A stretch of DNA of 43,948 bases from Clostridiales bacterium. Its GTDB lineage: Bacteria > Bacillota_A > Clostridia > Saccharofermentanales > Saccharofermentanaceae. Of the stretch, positions 1 to 8,659 are shown piece by piece. Below the pieces are notes generated by a model. That model was not told where the DNA came from and did no database searches. It worked only from the letters and a program-made list of their open reading frames with translations. The translations under genes were made by a program, and so were the position numbers. Position 1 is the first letter of the stretch, and each line of letters starts with the position of its first letter. Where the stretch lies: positions 1-43,948 of the forward strand of contig JAGCGE010000035.1 of the NCBI GenBank assembly GCA_017649745.1, in the 5' to 3' direction.

Positions 1-778
1 GGAATATAGCCTGACATACAACGAGTTTTCCGTCGTCATTAATGAACATTTGCATATCCATGTTGATATTAACTTCCGAAATCTGGTCAATAGCCATTTG
101 ATACATCTCATTTTCTGTTGAACCGATAAACTCGTTATCTACATTAACTTCACCATTCACGTATAAAGGTGCATAATCATCCGGTCCATAAGAATTATTC
201 ATGAACTCGATCGTAGCGTCCTTCACAGTTTCGAAAAAGTTGCTTTCCGAAAGACCTGTAAGTCCGATAATCTCTTCATTACTCAGCACATGACCGTCTT
301 CGGTAAATGTATAAGTCGAGTATAATCCGCCCCAACCTTCAAGACTGTAGTCGATAGCGATAGAATAGATTCCGTCATAGCCGTTGAACACTTTGTAACC
401 CACATAGTAAGAATCAAGATATTTGTCTTCTCCGATAAGAGAATAAAGATCCTCATATATCTTGTCATTCATCTCATCGATCTCTTCCGAATCGATCAAG
501 ACTTGCGGAACTCTGACATAACTGCTTAGACCCATATCGCTCCAATCGATGAAATCATAATCCTCATCCGTTTTCACGACCGGTTCGGCGTTTTTATTAA
601 TCATTGTTTCAGTAGTTGACTCAGTTGTTGTCTTTGTTGTCTCGACAGTAGTCTCGATAGTGGTATCTTCTGTTCCCTCTGAAGTCTCTTTTGTCTCCTC
701 TGTCTTAGCCGAGCAACCCTGCATACTAATGATCATCACTGTTGCAATGAGCGCTGCCATAATTTTTTTGTTCTTCAT
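1..778 (-). CDS. Thr/Glu-linker lipoprotein, C-terminus beyond window
   Basis: The frame is open from an ATG at 778 to the window edge with no stop, so about 259 codons are visible and the C-terminus is missing. The N-terminus (MKNKKIMAALIATV...MQGCSAK) is a lipoprotein signal with lipobox Cys near residue 22, followed by a Thr/Glu-rich linker to about residue 60 and then an acidic, Tyr-rich globular domain. That domain loosely resembles the DUF3298/RsiV-type extracellular fold, but I cannot assign it. An AGAGGA ribosome-binding site precedes the start. It lies 23 bp downstream of the BlaR1-like gene on the same strand, so it is probably the third gene of that operon. I infer an envelope role connected with that sensor; no function is visible. 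Confidence 0.8.
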   Translation of the reverse strand, partial: MKNKKIMAALIATVMIISMQGCSAKTEETKETSEGTEDTTIETTVETTKTTTESTTETMINKNAEPVVKTDEDYDFIDWSDMGLSSYVRVPQVLIDSEEIDEMNDKIYEDLYSLIGEDKYLDSYYVGYKVFNGYDGIYSIAIDYSLEGWGGLYSTYTFTEDGHVLSNEEIIGLTGLSESNFFETVKDATIEFMNNSYGPDDYAPLYVNGEVNVDNEFIGSTENEMYQMAIDQISEVNINMDMQMFINDDGKLVVCQAIF

Positions 779-801
779 ATTTTCCTCTTCTCCCAGAAAA
801 T

Positions 802-3800
802 TTATTTACCATCTATATAAGTCTGAACCATTTTATTAAGGTTATCGACCAACTGTTCTCTGCTGATCTCACCTTTAAGATAAGGAACAATTTCCTTGTC
901 TATATCCATGAAATCTATATACAGATAATTTGTTTGATCGATACTCTCTATTGCATTGAAATACTGATCCCATAGATCATCATTAGGTAATATATACTTT
1001 TCCGCCTGATCGACTGCTGCCTCCCTGTTGATCGGAATAGTATAAAATCCTTCCTGAATATCTTCTGATAACAATATCTCGATAAATTCGATGCAGGCTT
1101 CCTTATGTGTAGAAGAGGAGGAAATACCTATCTGTGAATCGATCTGTGCAACAAAACTCTTTCCGTCACCTGTAGGCTGTGCCAATATCACAGGAGAATC
1201 GTACGTATTCTTGAGTTGGAGAAGAACATCTTCATATCCTACGATCTGACTTCTATTCTCTCCGGAATTTGTGTAATTGAAATCAACAAAGTTATCGACG
1301 TAATCAAGCATTGAGTAAAATGATTCTTGATCAAAATCAGCCTTACCATCCTTCACCCATTCACCAATATCTCGACCTAAGACGAGACACACAAAATCTC
1401 TTCCAGATGGTGCTATCAGATCCTCACCATTATTCACTTCCTTAACAAATTTCGCGTATTCATCAAAAGTAAATCCGGTTTGTCCTTCTTTAATATTCTT
1501 TTTATCGGTAACGATCGTAGACATCATATAATTCAGAGGCATAGAGTAGAGTTTACCGTCTATCTTCATACTGTCAGTGATATTGGTATAATACAAAGAA
1601 GGATCCAGCTCGATCTCGTCATTAAGATCAATAAATAATTCATCCATATAATAATATGGTATTTGATCAAATGAACCAAGAACAGCGTCATACTGACCTG
1701 AACTTATAAGCTCGATCAATTCTTCTTGAGTTAACTCACCACCAAAATCATTGTAGGAAACAATATTCAAATAGTACTTATCACTTTGAGAATTAAATCT
1801 TTCGACTGCACTAGAATAATCACGAATGCTTCCTCCCCAGTCAATAAGGATGTTTACTGTCTCCTTTCCTGCATTAGGACTTGCACCCTGCTGCTTAGTG
1901 AATATTGCTATTCTGTAATCATAAGTAGCATAATTAGTATCATAATCTGTTACAAGCATATAGACAGCGTCATCAGTAACATTTAAGAGATGACCAGTGG
2001 AAATAACATCAAAATCTGCATCCGTATCCTTGAAATAAATATATGGATTACCATTTGCAAGGATACCATTAGTATCACGACTATATGTATTACTGTCAGT
2101 ATCCATGACCGAAAGAGGGAGATCAGCGTATTGCAGATCACTGGCATCACCATTAAACGTAAGTGTCTTTGTCGAAGGCACAAAGGAATACGAATAATAG
2201 TTATCGTTATCCACAAATACCATCATGATGAGATCCTTGGTCTTCGCACGCGCAAGGCAAAGCTCCGTATATTTGCTTGAAGGGATATCTGCGCTTACAT
2301 CCTGCTCGATAACCTTTTCTCCATTCCAGAAACCATACATGGTTACCTGATTCTCATCGTCGCTCTTATAATCTGAAACAAATAAGAACATTCCGCTTCC
2401 GACAGGCACAGGCCAGATCAGGTCGTCCGAATTATAAATAGTAAGAACGTCCTCCATTTCTCCATATGTCTGGTTAACAGGATCTATATTGATCCTTACA
2501 ACCTCTTCCAGGTTCCAACGAATTCCTTCAAGATACACGCTTATACCATTGTTTTCCCAGACAACACCCAGGACTTCCAGATTATAAAAGCTGTCCCATC
2601 TATCCTTCAATGCACTGGCCGGGATCGTTGCTCTCTTTTCTGTTCCATCCTTATCGATCAGATAGATCTCGAGATCTTCAGAATATCGATTGACATGACA
2701 AATGTAGTCACCTGCAGCGTAGATATCCAGACTGTAATATGACGGTATAGTCTTAACCGTATACCAGGCATCCGGATCATAGACAACGTCAGAAACTACA
2801 TCAGGTGCTACAGTAGTATCCGCTGTACCGATCGTTAATCCTGTTGTTTCAACTGCTGTCTTTTTAGTCAGCGCACACGATGAACTAAAGATCGCAATTG
2901 CACATGTAAGTGTTATTGCAGTTATCTGTATTACTTTGGAAGTGATTCTTTTCTTAAGTAGATTTTTCACTCTTATCTTGGCCTCCATACCGCCAAATCC
3001 AAGCCCGCAAAAGGCTGTGTTTTGCATAAAATTGCCCGTAGGGTCCTCTACTGCATGTACAACTATCGACTTGCAGTAAGCTTTCTTTATAGCCAATCCA
3101 CATTCATTTATTGTCTGCTCATCTACTCGCATCTCTATGTCTGCGCAGACCATGATGAACGCGATCCAGACTAATGGATTGAACCAGTGGATACATAATG
3201 TGAAGTAGCAGAGAAGTTTGATCAGTCCGTCTCTGTTCTTGATATGCATCGATTCATGTCTGAGGATAAAGTCACGTTCGCCCTCATCCATGTATTCAGG
3301 AATACATATCTTAGGTTTGATATATCCGACAACAAACGGAGAATCTATATCACCGATATAATACTTTCCGTCCTCCGATCTTACTTTTCTCATCGAAATA
3401 AGGAAACGGAGATATCTTATGACGAAGAGTAACATCATCGAAAGTGAGATTCCGGCCCACACATATGGCACGCTCTTCCAATACGACATCGTAAGCTTTG
3501 CTTTCGAAAATGAACTTTCAGTTTTCTTAGTTTCAGTCTCAGTTACAGTCTCGGTCTTTTCGATAGTCTTATCAGGCTCTGTATCTTCTACTTCTACAGT
3601 CTGTTCAACTTTATCAACTTGATCTGTTATCATTACCTGACTGTCATCACTTGGAACCGTGTCCATCTTGTTGTTGGAAAGTTTGTGAAGTTCCTTTATT
3701 GCCAGCATATCTTCCTTAGATAAAGGACTAAAAGACTTCTTCTTAACTTTCTCCGTATTTGTATCAGTCACTACCGTTTCTGTCTTTGTCTGAGGTCTAA

Positions 3801-3987
3801 TATTAAGAAGACTTAGGTGCGAACTGAAATTAAACGGACAAAGGAGTCTTATAGCCACGGCTATCCAGAAGAAGATAAGTACCTTCTTAGGGCATCGCCT
3901 GAAAAGTAATCTGGCGAGTAAGACGATGCCGATGGCAATACTGCCATATAGGCTCATCTCGAGTACCTTAATGAATATGGAAAACAT
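802..3987 (-). CDS. BlaR1-like M56 metallopeptidase receptor fused to a solute-binding-protein-like domain
   Basis: This 1061-residue membrane protein starts like BlaR1/MecR1: hydrophobic segments at about 10-30 and 37-52, a long Thr/Glu-rich loop (65-160), a segment at about 175-190, and the M56 zinc site HESMH at 244-248 with a downstream acidic residue near 285. A further segment lies at about 350-375. Instead of the penicillin-binding domain of BlaR1, the exterior part has a beta-rich region (about 400-700, possibly a propeller). The end (about 711-1061) begins VNILIDWGG and resembles a family 1 extracellular solute-binding protein, with SMPLNYM and DEYAKFVKEV segments. The gene follows the BlaI-type repressor gene by 8 bp. 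By analogy with BlaR1, ligand binding outside would activate the inner metallopeptidase to inactivate the repressor. The ligand is unknown; a sugar or peptide is more likely than a beta-lactam. Confidence 0.85.
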   Translation of the reverse strand: MFSIFIKVLEMSLYGSIAIGIVLLARLLFRRCPKKVLIFFWIAVAIRLLCPFNFSSHLSLLNIRPQTKTETVVTDTNTEKVKKKSFSPLSKEDMLAIKELHKLSNNKMDTVPSDDSQVMITDQVDKVEQTVEVEDTEPDKTIEKTETVTETETKKTESSFSKAKLTMSYWKSVPYVWAGISLSMMLLFVIRYLRFLISMRKVRSEDGKYYIGDIDSPFVVGYIKPKICIPEYMDEGERDFILRHESMHIKNRDGLIKLLCYFTLCIHWFNPLVWIAFIMVCADIEMRVDEQTINECGLAIKKAYCKSIVVHAVEDPTGNFMQNTAFCGLGFGGMEAKIRVKNLLKKRITSKVIQITAITLTCAIAIFSSSCALTKKTAVETTGLTIGTADTTVAPDVVSDVVYDPDAWYTVKTIPSYYSLDIYAAGDYICHVNRYSEDLEIYLIDKDGTEKRATIPASALKDRWDSFYNLEVLGVVWENNGISVYLEGIRWNLEEVVRINIDPVNQTYGEMEDVLTIYNSDDLIWPVPVGSGMFLFVSDYKSDDENQVTMYGFWNGEKVIEQDVSADIPSSKYTELCLARAKTKDLIMMVFVDNDNYYSYSFVPSTKTLTFNGDASDLQYADLPLSVMDTDSNTYSRDTNGILANGNPYIYFKDTDADFDVISTGHLLNVTDDAVYMLVTDYDTNYATYDYRIAIFTKQQGASPNAGKETVNILIDWGGSIRDYSSAVERFNSQSDKYYLNIVSYNDFGGELTQEELIELISSGQYDAVLGSFDQIPYYYMDELFIDLNDEIELDPSLYYTNITDSMKIDGKLYSMPLNYMMSTIVTDKKNIKEGQTGFTFDEYAKFVKEVNNGEDLIAPSGRDFVCLVLGRDIGEWVKDGKADFDQESFYSMLDYVDNFVDFNYTNSGENRSQIVGYEDVLLQLKNTYDSPVILAQPTGDGKSFVAQIDSQIGISSSSTHKEACIEFIEILLSEDIQEGFYTIPINREAAVDQAEKYILPNDDLWDQYFNAIESIDQTNYLYIDFMDIDKEIVPYLKGEISREQLVDNLNKMVQTYIDGK

Positions 3988-3995
3988 AATATACC

Positions 3996-4358
3996 TCAGT
4001 CTTCAGTGTGCTGCTCGATCATATCGATCAACTTTGTTGCATCTTCCTTGCTTAAGCTCTTGTCACCGAGGAATGCGCTTACGAACATAGGTAAAGATCC
4101 CATGAAATTCCTCTTGACCAGGTCTTCACTTTGTTGTTTCTGGATCTCTGAACGGCTCTTGATGTATGTAATGTTCGATTTCTCGCTCTTGATAAGTTCT
4201 TTATCCGATAATCTTTTGACCATCGTATAGACTGTGGTTCTCTTCCAGCCGTGAATCTTCTCGCATAAGATAGCAAGCTCACCTGATGGGATCGGAGCGT
4301 TGTCCCAAATGATCTCCATCAGCTTGTATTCACTGCCGCCTAAAAAGTTATCTCTCAT
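3996..4358 (-). CDS. blaI: BlaI/MecI/CopY family transcriptional repressor
   Basis: This 120-residue protein has the normal length of BlaI/MecI repressors: an N-terminal winged helix (EYKLMEIIWDNAPIPSGELA, then WKRTTVYTMVKRLSDKELI as recognition helix and wing) and a short C-terminal dimerisation part. BlaI family members bind TACANNTGTA dyads as dimers and are cleaved after the BlaR1 metallopeptidase is activated. Two such dyads overlap this gene's own promoter, so autoregulation is very likely. AGGAGGA precedes the ATG at 4358. It is the first gene of the operon with the BlaR1-like receptor. The symbol denotes the family; the inducer need not be a beta-lactam. Confidence 0.92.
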   Translation of the reverse strand: MRDNFLGGSEYKLMEIIWDNAPIPSGELAILCEKIHGWKRTTVYTMVKRLSDKELIKSEKSNITYIKSRSEIQKQQSEDLVKRNFMGSLPMFVSAFLGDKSLSKEDATKLIDMIEQHTED

Positions 4359-4392
4359 AATTCTTCCTCCTAAAAGCCATTCTTATAGCTCG

Positions 4393-4445
4393 ATACTACA
4401 ATTGTAGACACAGCATGTCAATAGGTTTTGTCTATAATTGTAGAC
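4393..4445 (-). promoter_or_regulatory. blaI promoter with two BlaI-type operators
   Basis: On the minus strand TTGACA (4421-4416) and TAGTAT (4398-4393) are separated by 17 bp. A perfect TACAATTGTA dyad lies at 4397-4406, overlapping the -10 element. A second dyad, gtctataattgtagac at 4430-4445, has one mismatched pair and lies just upstream of -35. The dyad centres are 36 bp apart. Both match the known BlaI/MecI TACANNTGTA box. Confidence 0.85.
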
Positions 4446-4446
4446 A

Positions 4447-4468
4447 TTTTTTCGAGGAAGCGAAAAAA
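4447..4468 (-). terminator. weak A/T-rich hairpin after the 4494 operon
   Basis: TTTTTTCG (4447-4454) and CGAAAAAA (4461-4468) form an 8-bp stem with a 6-nt loop, 26 bp past the stop of the 4494 gene. The stem is mostly A:T, so termination is uncertain. It could also insulate the blaI operators. Confidence 0.3.
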
Positions 4469-4493
4469 AATCATAAAATATTGTCAGATAATA

Positions 4494-4943
4494 TCAGTTA
4501 TTTTCCGGGTAGAACAAGTCCTCCAGCGCCTTGGTCGCTGTCATAGATTCATAATTGATCGCGTTGATCTTCCATTCTCTCTCTGCTTTGCTGTATGAGA
4601 AATAGATAAGGCAACTCTTCTCCTCTCCGTTCATCCTGAAACGACAGGAACCATAGTATCCGTTATAACTGTCAGACGAATTAACTAATCCATCCATCTC
4701 CAGGTACTCGAGTTCGGAAAAGTCCGGAAGATCGCTATAATCTTCTTTGAACAGGGACAACTCAGCAGCTTTATCGTAATCATCTTCGGAAAGAGCTTCG
4801 AAGTATTCGGAAGCGACTTTGTCGCATTCTTTTCCGGCTTTATCAAAACCTCTTCTCCTGACCGCTTCAGCAGAACATGAACACGTAAGGAATACAGAGG
4901 TAACTATCAACGCTGCTGATACGAATCTTCTCATCTTATTCAT
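4494..4943 (-). CDS. small lipoprotein of unknown function
   Basis: A 149-residue protein with a lipoprotein signal (MNKMRRFVSAALIVTSVFL, then TCSCS, lipobox Cys near residue 22 or 24). The mature part, about 125 residues, opens with a helical stretch (EYFEALSEDDYDKAAELS) and continues with short beta-like segments and Cys-Arg-Phe and Cys-Leu-Ile motifs. The layout resembles the DUF4878-type lipoprotein fold, but I cannot confirm that. Its start overlaps the end of the upstream zinc-ribbon membrane gene by 8 bp, indicating translational coupling. It is the last gene of the leftward operon. Confidence 0.75.
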   Translation of the reverse strand: MNKMRRFVSAALIVTSVFLTCSCSAEAVRRRGFDKAGKECDKVASEYFEALSEDDYDKAAELSLFKEDYSDLPDFSELEYLEMDGLVNSSDSYNGYYGSCRFRMNGEEKSCLIYFSYSKAEREWKINAINYESMTATKALEDLFYPENN

Positions 4944-5709
4944 TTACCGGTTCCTCCTTTGGCGCATTCTTAAGCTCGAATTTCTTATCGCCGTTATATG
5001 CACCCAGCATAAAGATATATACGAATGCAATACCGATTATTTCCAGACATCCGATAAGGAATACATACTCAGCATAGTAGTACTTGTTTATCAGACATAC
5101 GGCAAAGAACATGTAGAGAAGCACAATGCCTGTAACGTTTGTTATGATCGAGAAAAGGTTCAGTAAGTTCTTCCCTGTGATCAAGGACAGTGCACATAGA
5201 GCAGCTGATGCTGTAACGAGCACCATTCCTATAACAGAAGTCAGAAGTGTATAAGTCTCTTTGGAATAGTACTCGAAAATAATGCCGTACAATCCTCCAA
5301 TAAGGCTCAAGACTGCAAGAACAGCAGGTATGATCGCATAGATCTTAAACGAACTCTTCCTGTGATGGAACATGACCCAAACAGCTCCGGCCGTAGTAAC
5401 CAGTGCCATAGCAATACCAATGTAATAGTAGAGATCCCCGAAAAAAGTTGCGGCCGGATTTCTCATTAAACCGTAACTTCTCAAAACAAATAATGAAAAC
5501 AGGTTGACCAATATTCCGCCGACACAAAAAAACTTACCGAAAAATCTCTTAGCAGTAGACTTACCGCTTCTTGTTTGTCTGCGAGACGCAACAGGTTGCG
5601 GCTGCATCTGTGCAGGCTGCTCAGGCGCAACGTAATTACGTGCATAACATCCGCAAAACGGACAGACGTCAACTTCTTCGATCTCCTTACCACAATGAGA
5701 ACAATACAT
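4936..5709 (-). CDS. zinc-ribbon polytopic membrane protein
   Basis: A 257-residue protein. The N-terminus carries a zinc ribbon with two CxxC knuckles (CSHC at 3-6, CPFC at 16-19), followed by a Pro/Gln-rich basic linker (about 27-55) and about six hydrophobic segments from residue 57 to 240. Such zinc-ribbon membrane proteins are common in Clostridia and mostly uncharacterised. AGAAGGAGG precedes the ATG. It lies between two other small envelope genes of the same operon, one of which (5727-6071) has the same N-terminal layout, suggesting paralogy. No catalytic residues are apparent. Confidence 0.8.
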   Translation of the reverse strand: MYCSHCGKEIEEVDVCPFCGCYARNYVAPEQPAQMQPQPVASRRQTRSGKSTAKRFFGKFFCVGGILVNLFSLFVLRSYGLMRNPAATFFGDLYYYIGIAMALVTTAGAVWVMFHHRKSSFKIYAIIPAVLAVLSLIGGLYGIIFEYYSKETYTLLTSVIGMVLVTASAALCALSLITGKNLLNLFSIITNVTGIVLLYMFFAVCLINKYYYAEYVFLIGCLEIIGIAFVYIFMLGAYNGDKKFELKNAPKEEPVNE

Positions 5710-5726
5710 AGGACCCCTCCTTCTAT

Positions 5727-6071
5727 TTAATGAAATACCGAAAGTATTAAAAATACAAAATAGATCACGAATACAGATAAGAATGCACAGACAGCAGATA
5801 TGATCGTAGCTATGAGATACGCTTTGGCAGCTCTGTTCTTCTTATCGATAAAATGCGTAGCTGTAAGGATCGCTCCTGCAACAAATACGAAAAGTGAAAG
5901 GATGATAAATCCTACTTTAGGAGGTTCATCATTATATTGAGGCTTAACCGGAGTTATAGGAGCAGAAGGAGCAACAGGCTGCGGAGGAATCGGTCTTCCG
6001 GTAGGCGTCTTACAGTAGACACAGACGATAGCTTCATTGTCGATCTCTTTACCGCAATTATTACAATACAT
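5727..6071 (-). CDS. zinc-ribbon protein with two membrane segments
   Basis: I place the start at the ATG at 6071 (MYCNNCGKEID), giving 114 residues. The longer reading from 6140 would overlap the upstream gene and add a non-conserved extension in front of the zinc ribbon. Two CxxC knuckles (CNNC at 3-6, CVYC near 16-19) are followed by a Pro-rich linker and two or three hydrophobic segments (VGFIILSLFVFVAGAIL; AYLIATIISAVCAFLSVFVI). The ribosome-binding site is a weak G-run. It is a smaller paralogue-like version of the neighbouring 4936-5709 protein. Function unknown. Confidence 0.75.
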   Translation of the reverse strand: MYCNNCGKEIDNEAIVCVYCKTPTGRPIPPQPVAPSAPITPVKPQYNDEPPKVGFIILSLFVFVAGAILTATHFIDKKNRAAKAYLIATIISAVCAFLSVFVIYFVFLILSVFH

Positions 6072-6108
6072 ATCGAGCCCCCCTATAGCCGAATTATATA
6101 GTAAATCG

Positions 6109-6855
6109 TCAATGCTTGATAGGTCTTCCGACCCATTCATTTAAGACAGCGAACATCTCACGCACATGAAATGTCGGTCTTAACCACCAGCTCGTCTTGC
6201 TCGGTACTGAACCGTACTGAAGGCCGACGGATTCACAGATCTTTCCTGCTCTGTACTGATGGAATTCATTCGTGACGATCGCGACGGAACTACCGGGCCT
6301 TACCTCGTCGATTATTGTTTTCGAGAATCGGAAGTTCTCTGCCGTAGTAGTCGACTTATCCTCAAGATAGAGTCTTTCTTTAGCAATACCTCTTGCTGTA
6401 AGTCCATTGTATATGCACTGTGCCTCAGAGATGCTCTCATCGCTTCCCTTACCGCCTGAACATATACAGATCGCGTCAGGATGAGCCTTCAGATATTCTG
6501 CGGCAGCATCGATCCTTCGCTCCAGCATAAGACTCGGCTTATCGCCTATGACCTGACAGCCGAGAACTATAACTACCGAATCAGGAAGCGGTTCCTGCGA
6601 AGCGCCCGCAAAGATAAAGACCGATGTCGAGACGCTAATGATAAGACACAATACAAAGATGATGGAGAAGATCGCGACAAATGCTTTAGAAGCAAAGAGC
6701 TTGTCGCTGAATAAAGTGATAAATATAATACACACGCCTACGGCTATACCGCCTATCGAGCCGGCATTGAACACTCCCCTGGTGATAGGGAAAACGAATA
6801 GTGCGATGATCGCGAGGCCGAGTATTATCAGGATCGCCTTGAGCATAGTCTTCAT
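6109..6855 (-). CDS. YdcF/SanA family (DUF218) membrane protein
   Basis: A 248-residue protein. Three N-terminal hydrophobic segments (residues 5-85) precede a DUF218 domain: VVIVLGCQV at the start of the fold, then CICSGGKGSDESISEA, then STTTAENFRFSK and VAIVTNEFHQYRA, the usual order in YdcF/SanA proteins. SanA is linked to envelope integrity and YdcF binds S-adenosylmethionine; the reaction in this protein is unknown. Its start overlaps the stop of the upstream small zinc-ribbon gene (ATGA), so translation is coupled. Confidence 0.88.
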   Translation of the reverse strand: MKTMLKAILIILGLAIIALFVFPITRGVFNAGSIGGIAVGVCIIFITLFSDKLFASKAFVAIFSIIFVLCLIISVSTSVFIFAGASQEPLPDSVVIVLGCQVIGDKPSLMLERRIDAAAEYLKAHPDAICICSGGKGSDESISEAQCIYNGLTARGIAKERLYLEDKSTTTAENFRFSKTIIDEVRPGSSVAIVTNEFHQYRAGKICESVGLQYGSVPSKTSWWLRPTFHVREMFAVLNEWVGRPIKH

Positions 6856-7118
6856 ATATGTCTTATCCTGTCCTTGATCCGTGTTTTCAAGAAGGCGTCA
6901 TACTGAGCCTTGTCGACTCTCAGGCCTGTCCTGCAGTAAGGGCATTCGCAGCGTCTCTTGAATCGATACGGGAAGACCGGGATAAAGACCATAGTAAACC
7001 ATGATGATACCGTGTTAAGCACAAAGTGGAACGTAAGACCGCACGAAGGACATGTGATCTCGTCTGCGGTCCTCCCTCTGTGATGAGTAAAATGCTTGTT
7101 TCCTACGATTATTATCAT
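6852..7118 (-). CDS. small zinc-ribbon protein
   Basis: An 88-residue protein with a split zinc ribbon: CPSC near residue 23-26 and CECPYC near 68-73, separated by a hydrophobic stretch (FHFVLNTVSSWFTMVFIPVFPY). This matches the zinc-ribbon 15 layout, in which the hydrophobic part may insert in or lie against the membrane. It overlaps both neighbours by 4 bp (ATGA), so it is part of the same translational chain. The function of this family is unknown. Confidence 0.78.
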   Translation of the reverse strand: MIIIVGNKHFTHHRGRTADEITCPSCGLTFHFVLNTVSSWFTMVFIPVFPYRFKRRCECPYCRTGLRVDKAQYDAFLKTRIKDRIRHI

Positions 7119-7585
7119 ATCTCTTCCTCCGACCTAAGTACGGCTCTGTTCGAATCAATATCTCCAAGAAGCTTGGAAAATGCCTTCTTGCTAAAGAATG
7201 TAAGTCTAATGTCTGTTATGCCGCCTTGTCTGTCGATCGTTCTTAAGACAGGCTTAACATAGAACTCGCCGCCGTATAATCCGTGAGAGCTCATGGAATA
7301 AGTGATCAGGTTCTGACTAATGAGGAACGTCTTCTTAGGACGGAAGATCCTTTTAATGATAAGCTCGTCACCCATCAGGACAACGGACTTCCATCGCCAG
7401 ATAAGATCTACCGGCCACGCAAGGAACATAACGATCAAAAAGACAATTCCCGCGTTAGCATATTCCTTTGTGATGATCCCGATTATAAGGATCACGAAAA
7501 AAGATATAACGACATAAAGGATGCTCCTAAACCAGCTTAGGAACAGTGCTTTACCGAAATTGCTGTTGTACTTATGTAATTCCAT
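7115..7585 (-). CDS. membrane protein with PH-like domain
   Basis: A 156-residue protein with two N-terminal hydrophobic segments (about 17-40 and 44-62), then a beta-rich domain (VVLMGDELIIKRIFRPKKTF ... IDRQGGITDIRLTFFSKKAF) that resembles the bacterial PH-like fold of YdbT/YokE-type proteins. The ATG at 7585 lies 3 bp after the stop of the FkbM gene, so it is probably translated by coupling; only a weak GGGA-type ribosome-binding site is seen. The family assignment is tentative. Confidence 0.7.
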   Translation of the reverse strand: MELHKYNSNFGKALFLSWFRSILYVVISFFVILIIGIITKEYANAGIVFLIVMFLAWPVDLIWRWKSVVLMGDELIIKRIFRPKKTFLISQNLITYSMSSHGLYGGEFYVKPVLRTIDRQGGITDIRLTFFSKKAFSKLLGDIDSNRAVLRSEEEI

Positions 7586-7588
7586 ATC

Positions 7589-8653
7589 TTATCCCTTCAC
7601 TGCGTAAAGATTAGTCTCCCAAGCAGGGATATAAAGTTCATGTCTTATATATAATTTCAGATCAGGCGCCAGGTCATTGATGTAAAGCGGAAGCTTAAAC
7701 ATATCCTCATTCCTGTGATAAAGCGCGCACATCAGTTCCGCGCCTCTTCTGATATGTGATGCCGCTCCGCGAAGTGCCATGTATTCAGCGCCCTCAACAT
7801 CCAGCTTGATAATATCTGCATCTTCTTCGACGATGTCATCCACAGCGAGCATATCGATCGCGATACCCTCATCACTTATCCTTGCCATACGGCCCTCATT
7901 CTCAGTAAAACCGATCTTGCCGGATTCATCATAAGCAGCTGCGTTATAACACTTGATATTAAGATCGCTCGTGTTCTTCACGAGCTTCGTATAATTCTTG
8001 CTGTTTGGTTCGAAAGCATAGATCGTCTTATACTTCACGCCCTTCTTCTCGCAAGCCTCAGAAAACTCTAAAGCAGTGTCGCCTTTATATGCACCAAGAT
8101 CAACGAACACCATATCATCTTTAAGAGTCATCAGCTCATCATAGACCTCGTCTCTTCCGGAAGTGCAAAGCTGCAGAAACTTCGGATCTCCCGTGATCTT
8201 GAAATTGATGATATTCTCGTAGCATGTTTTCGAGCGCTCATCAGCAAGAAGGTCATATACCCTCTCGAAAAGATCCCTGTTCCTCTCGAAATATTCCCTG
8301 TCGAAAAGACCGTCGCCTGCGACCGGAACGTCAGGAGCTACGAGTGTGTGCCTCTCGGCGATCTTAAGGATGTCACTATACAAAGGATCATATCCTGCGG
8401 CAAAAGCGAGAACGATGATAAAGTCATCAACTTTCTCTTCGATCTCCTGAAGAGTGTGGACCAGGTGCCCCTTAAACTGGTGACCCCTGACAAATCCGCT
8501 ACTCGCGAAAAATCCCGCGCAGGTTATTCCTTTATCATGGAAAACAGAAAGGATCTTCTCCGCGCCCAAACCCATCCCATACATGAATATGGGAAGTTCG
8601 GTCTCTTTAAGAAGATCCCAACATGATTTCTGATCTGTAATCGTAATACCCAT
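7589..8653 (-). CDS. FkbM family methyltransferase
   Basis: A 354-residue protein. The C-terminal half is an S-adenosylmethionine-dependent methyltransferase of the FkbM type: motif I FVDLGAYKGDTALEFSE near residue 183, the acidic loop YAFEPNSKNY, AAYDESGKIGF, and the hallmark IIKLDVEGAEYMALRGA. The first 170 residues start with a Rossmann-like segment (LPIFMYGMGLGAEKIL ... GITCAGFFASSG), a nucleotide-sugar-type module seen in front of some FkbM domains. Such enzymes usually methylate sugars of glycans or natural products. This gene heads the leftward operon down to 4494. No Shine-Dalgarno sequence precedes the ATG; a -10 element sits 6 nt upstream, so the mRNA may be leaderless. Confidence 0.88.
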   Translation of the reverse strand: MGITITDQKSCWDLLKETELPIFMYGMGLGAEKILSVFHDKGITCAGFFASSGFVRGHQFKGHLVHTLQEIEEKVDDFIIVLAFAAGYDPLYSDILKIAERHTLVAPDVPVAGDGLFDREYFERNRDLFERVYDLLADERSKTCYENIINFKITGDPKFLQLCTSGRDEVYDELMTLKDDMVFVDLGAYKGDTALEFSEACEKKGVKYKTIYAFEPNSKNYTKLVKNTSDLNIKCYNAAAYDESGKIGFTENEGRMARISDEGIAIDMLAVDDIVEEDADIIKLDVEGAEYMALRGAASHIRRGAELMCALYHRNEDMFKLPLYINDLAPDLKLYIRHELYIPAWETNLYAVKG

Positions 8654-8659
8654 ATAAAG

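Noticed and set aside
802..3987. Beta-lactam resistance receptor proper
   Set aside because: The penicillin-binding sensor motifs (SxxK, SxN, KTG) are not found in the C-terminal part; only the membrane metallopeptidase half is BlaR1-like.
3996..8653. Single operon from the FkbM gene through blaI
   Set aside because: blaI has its own strong promoter and operators at 4393-4445 after the 4494 gene.
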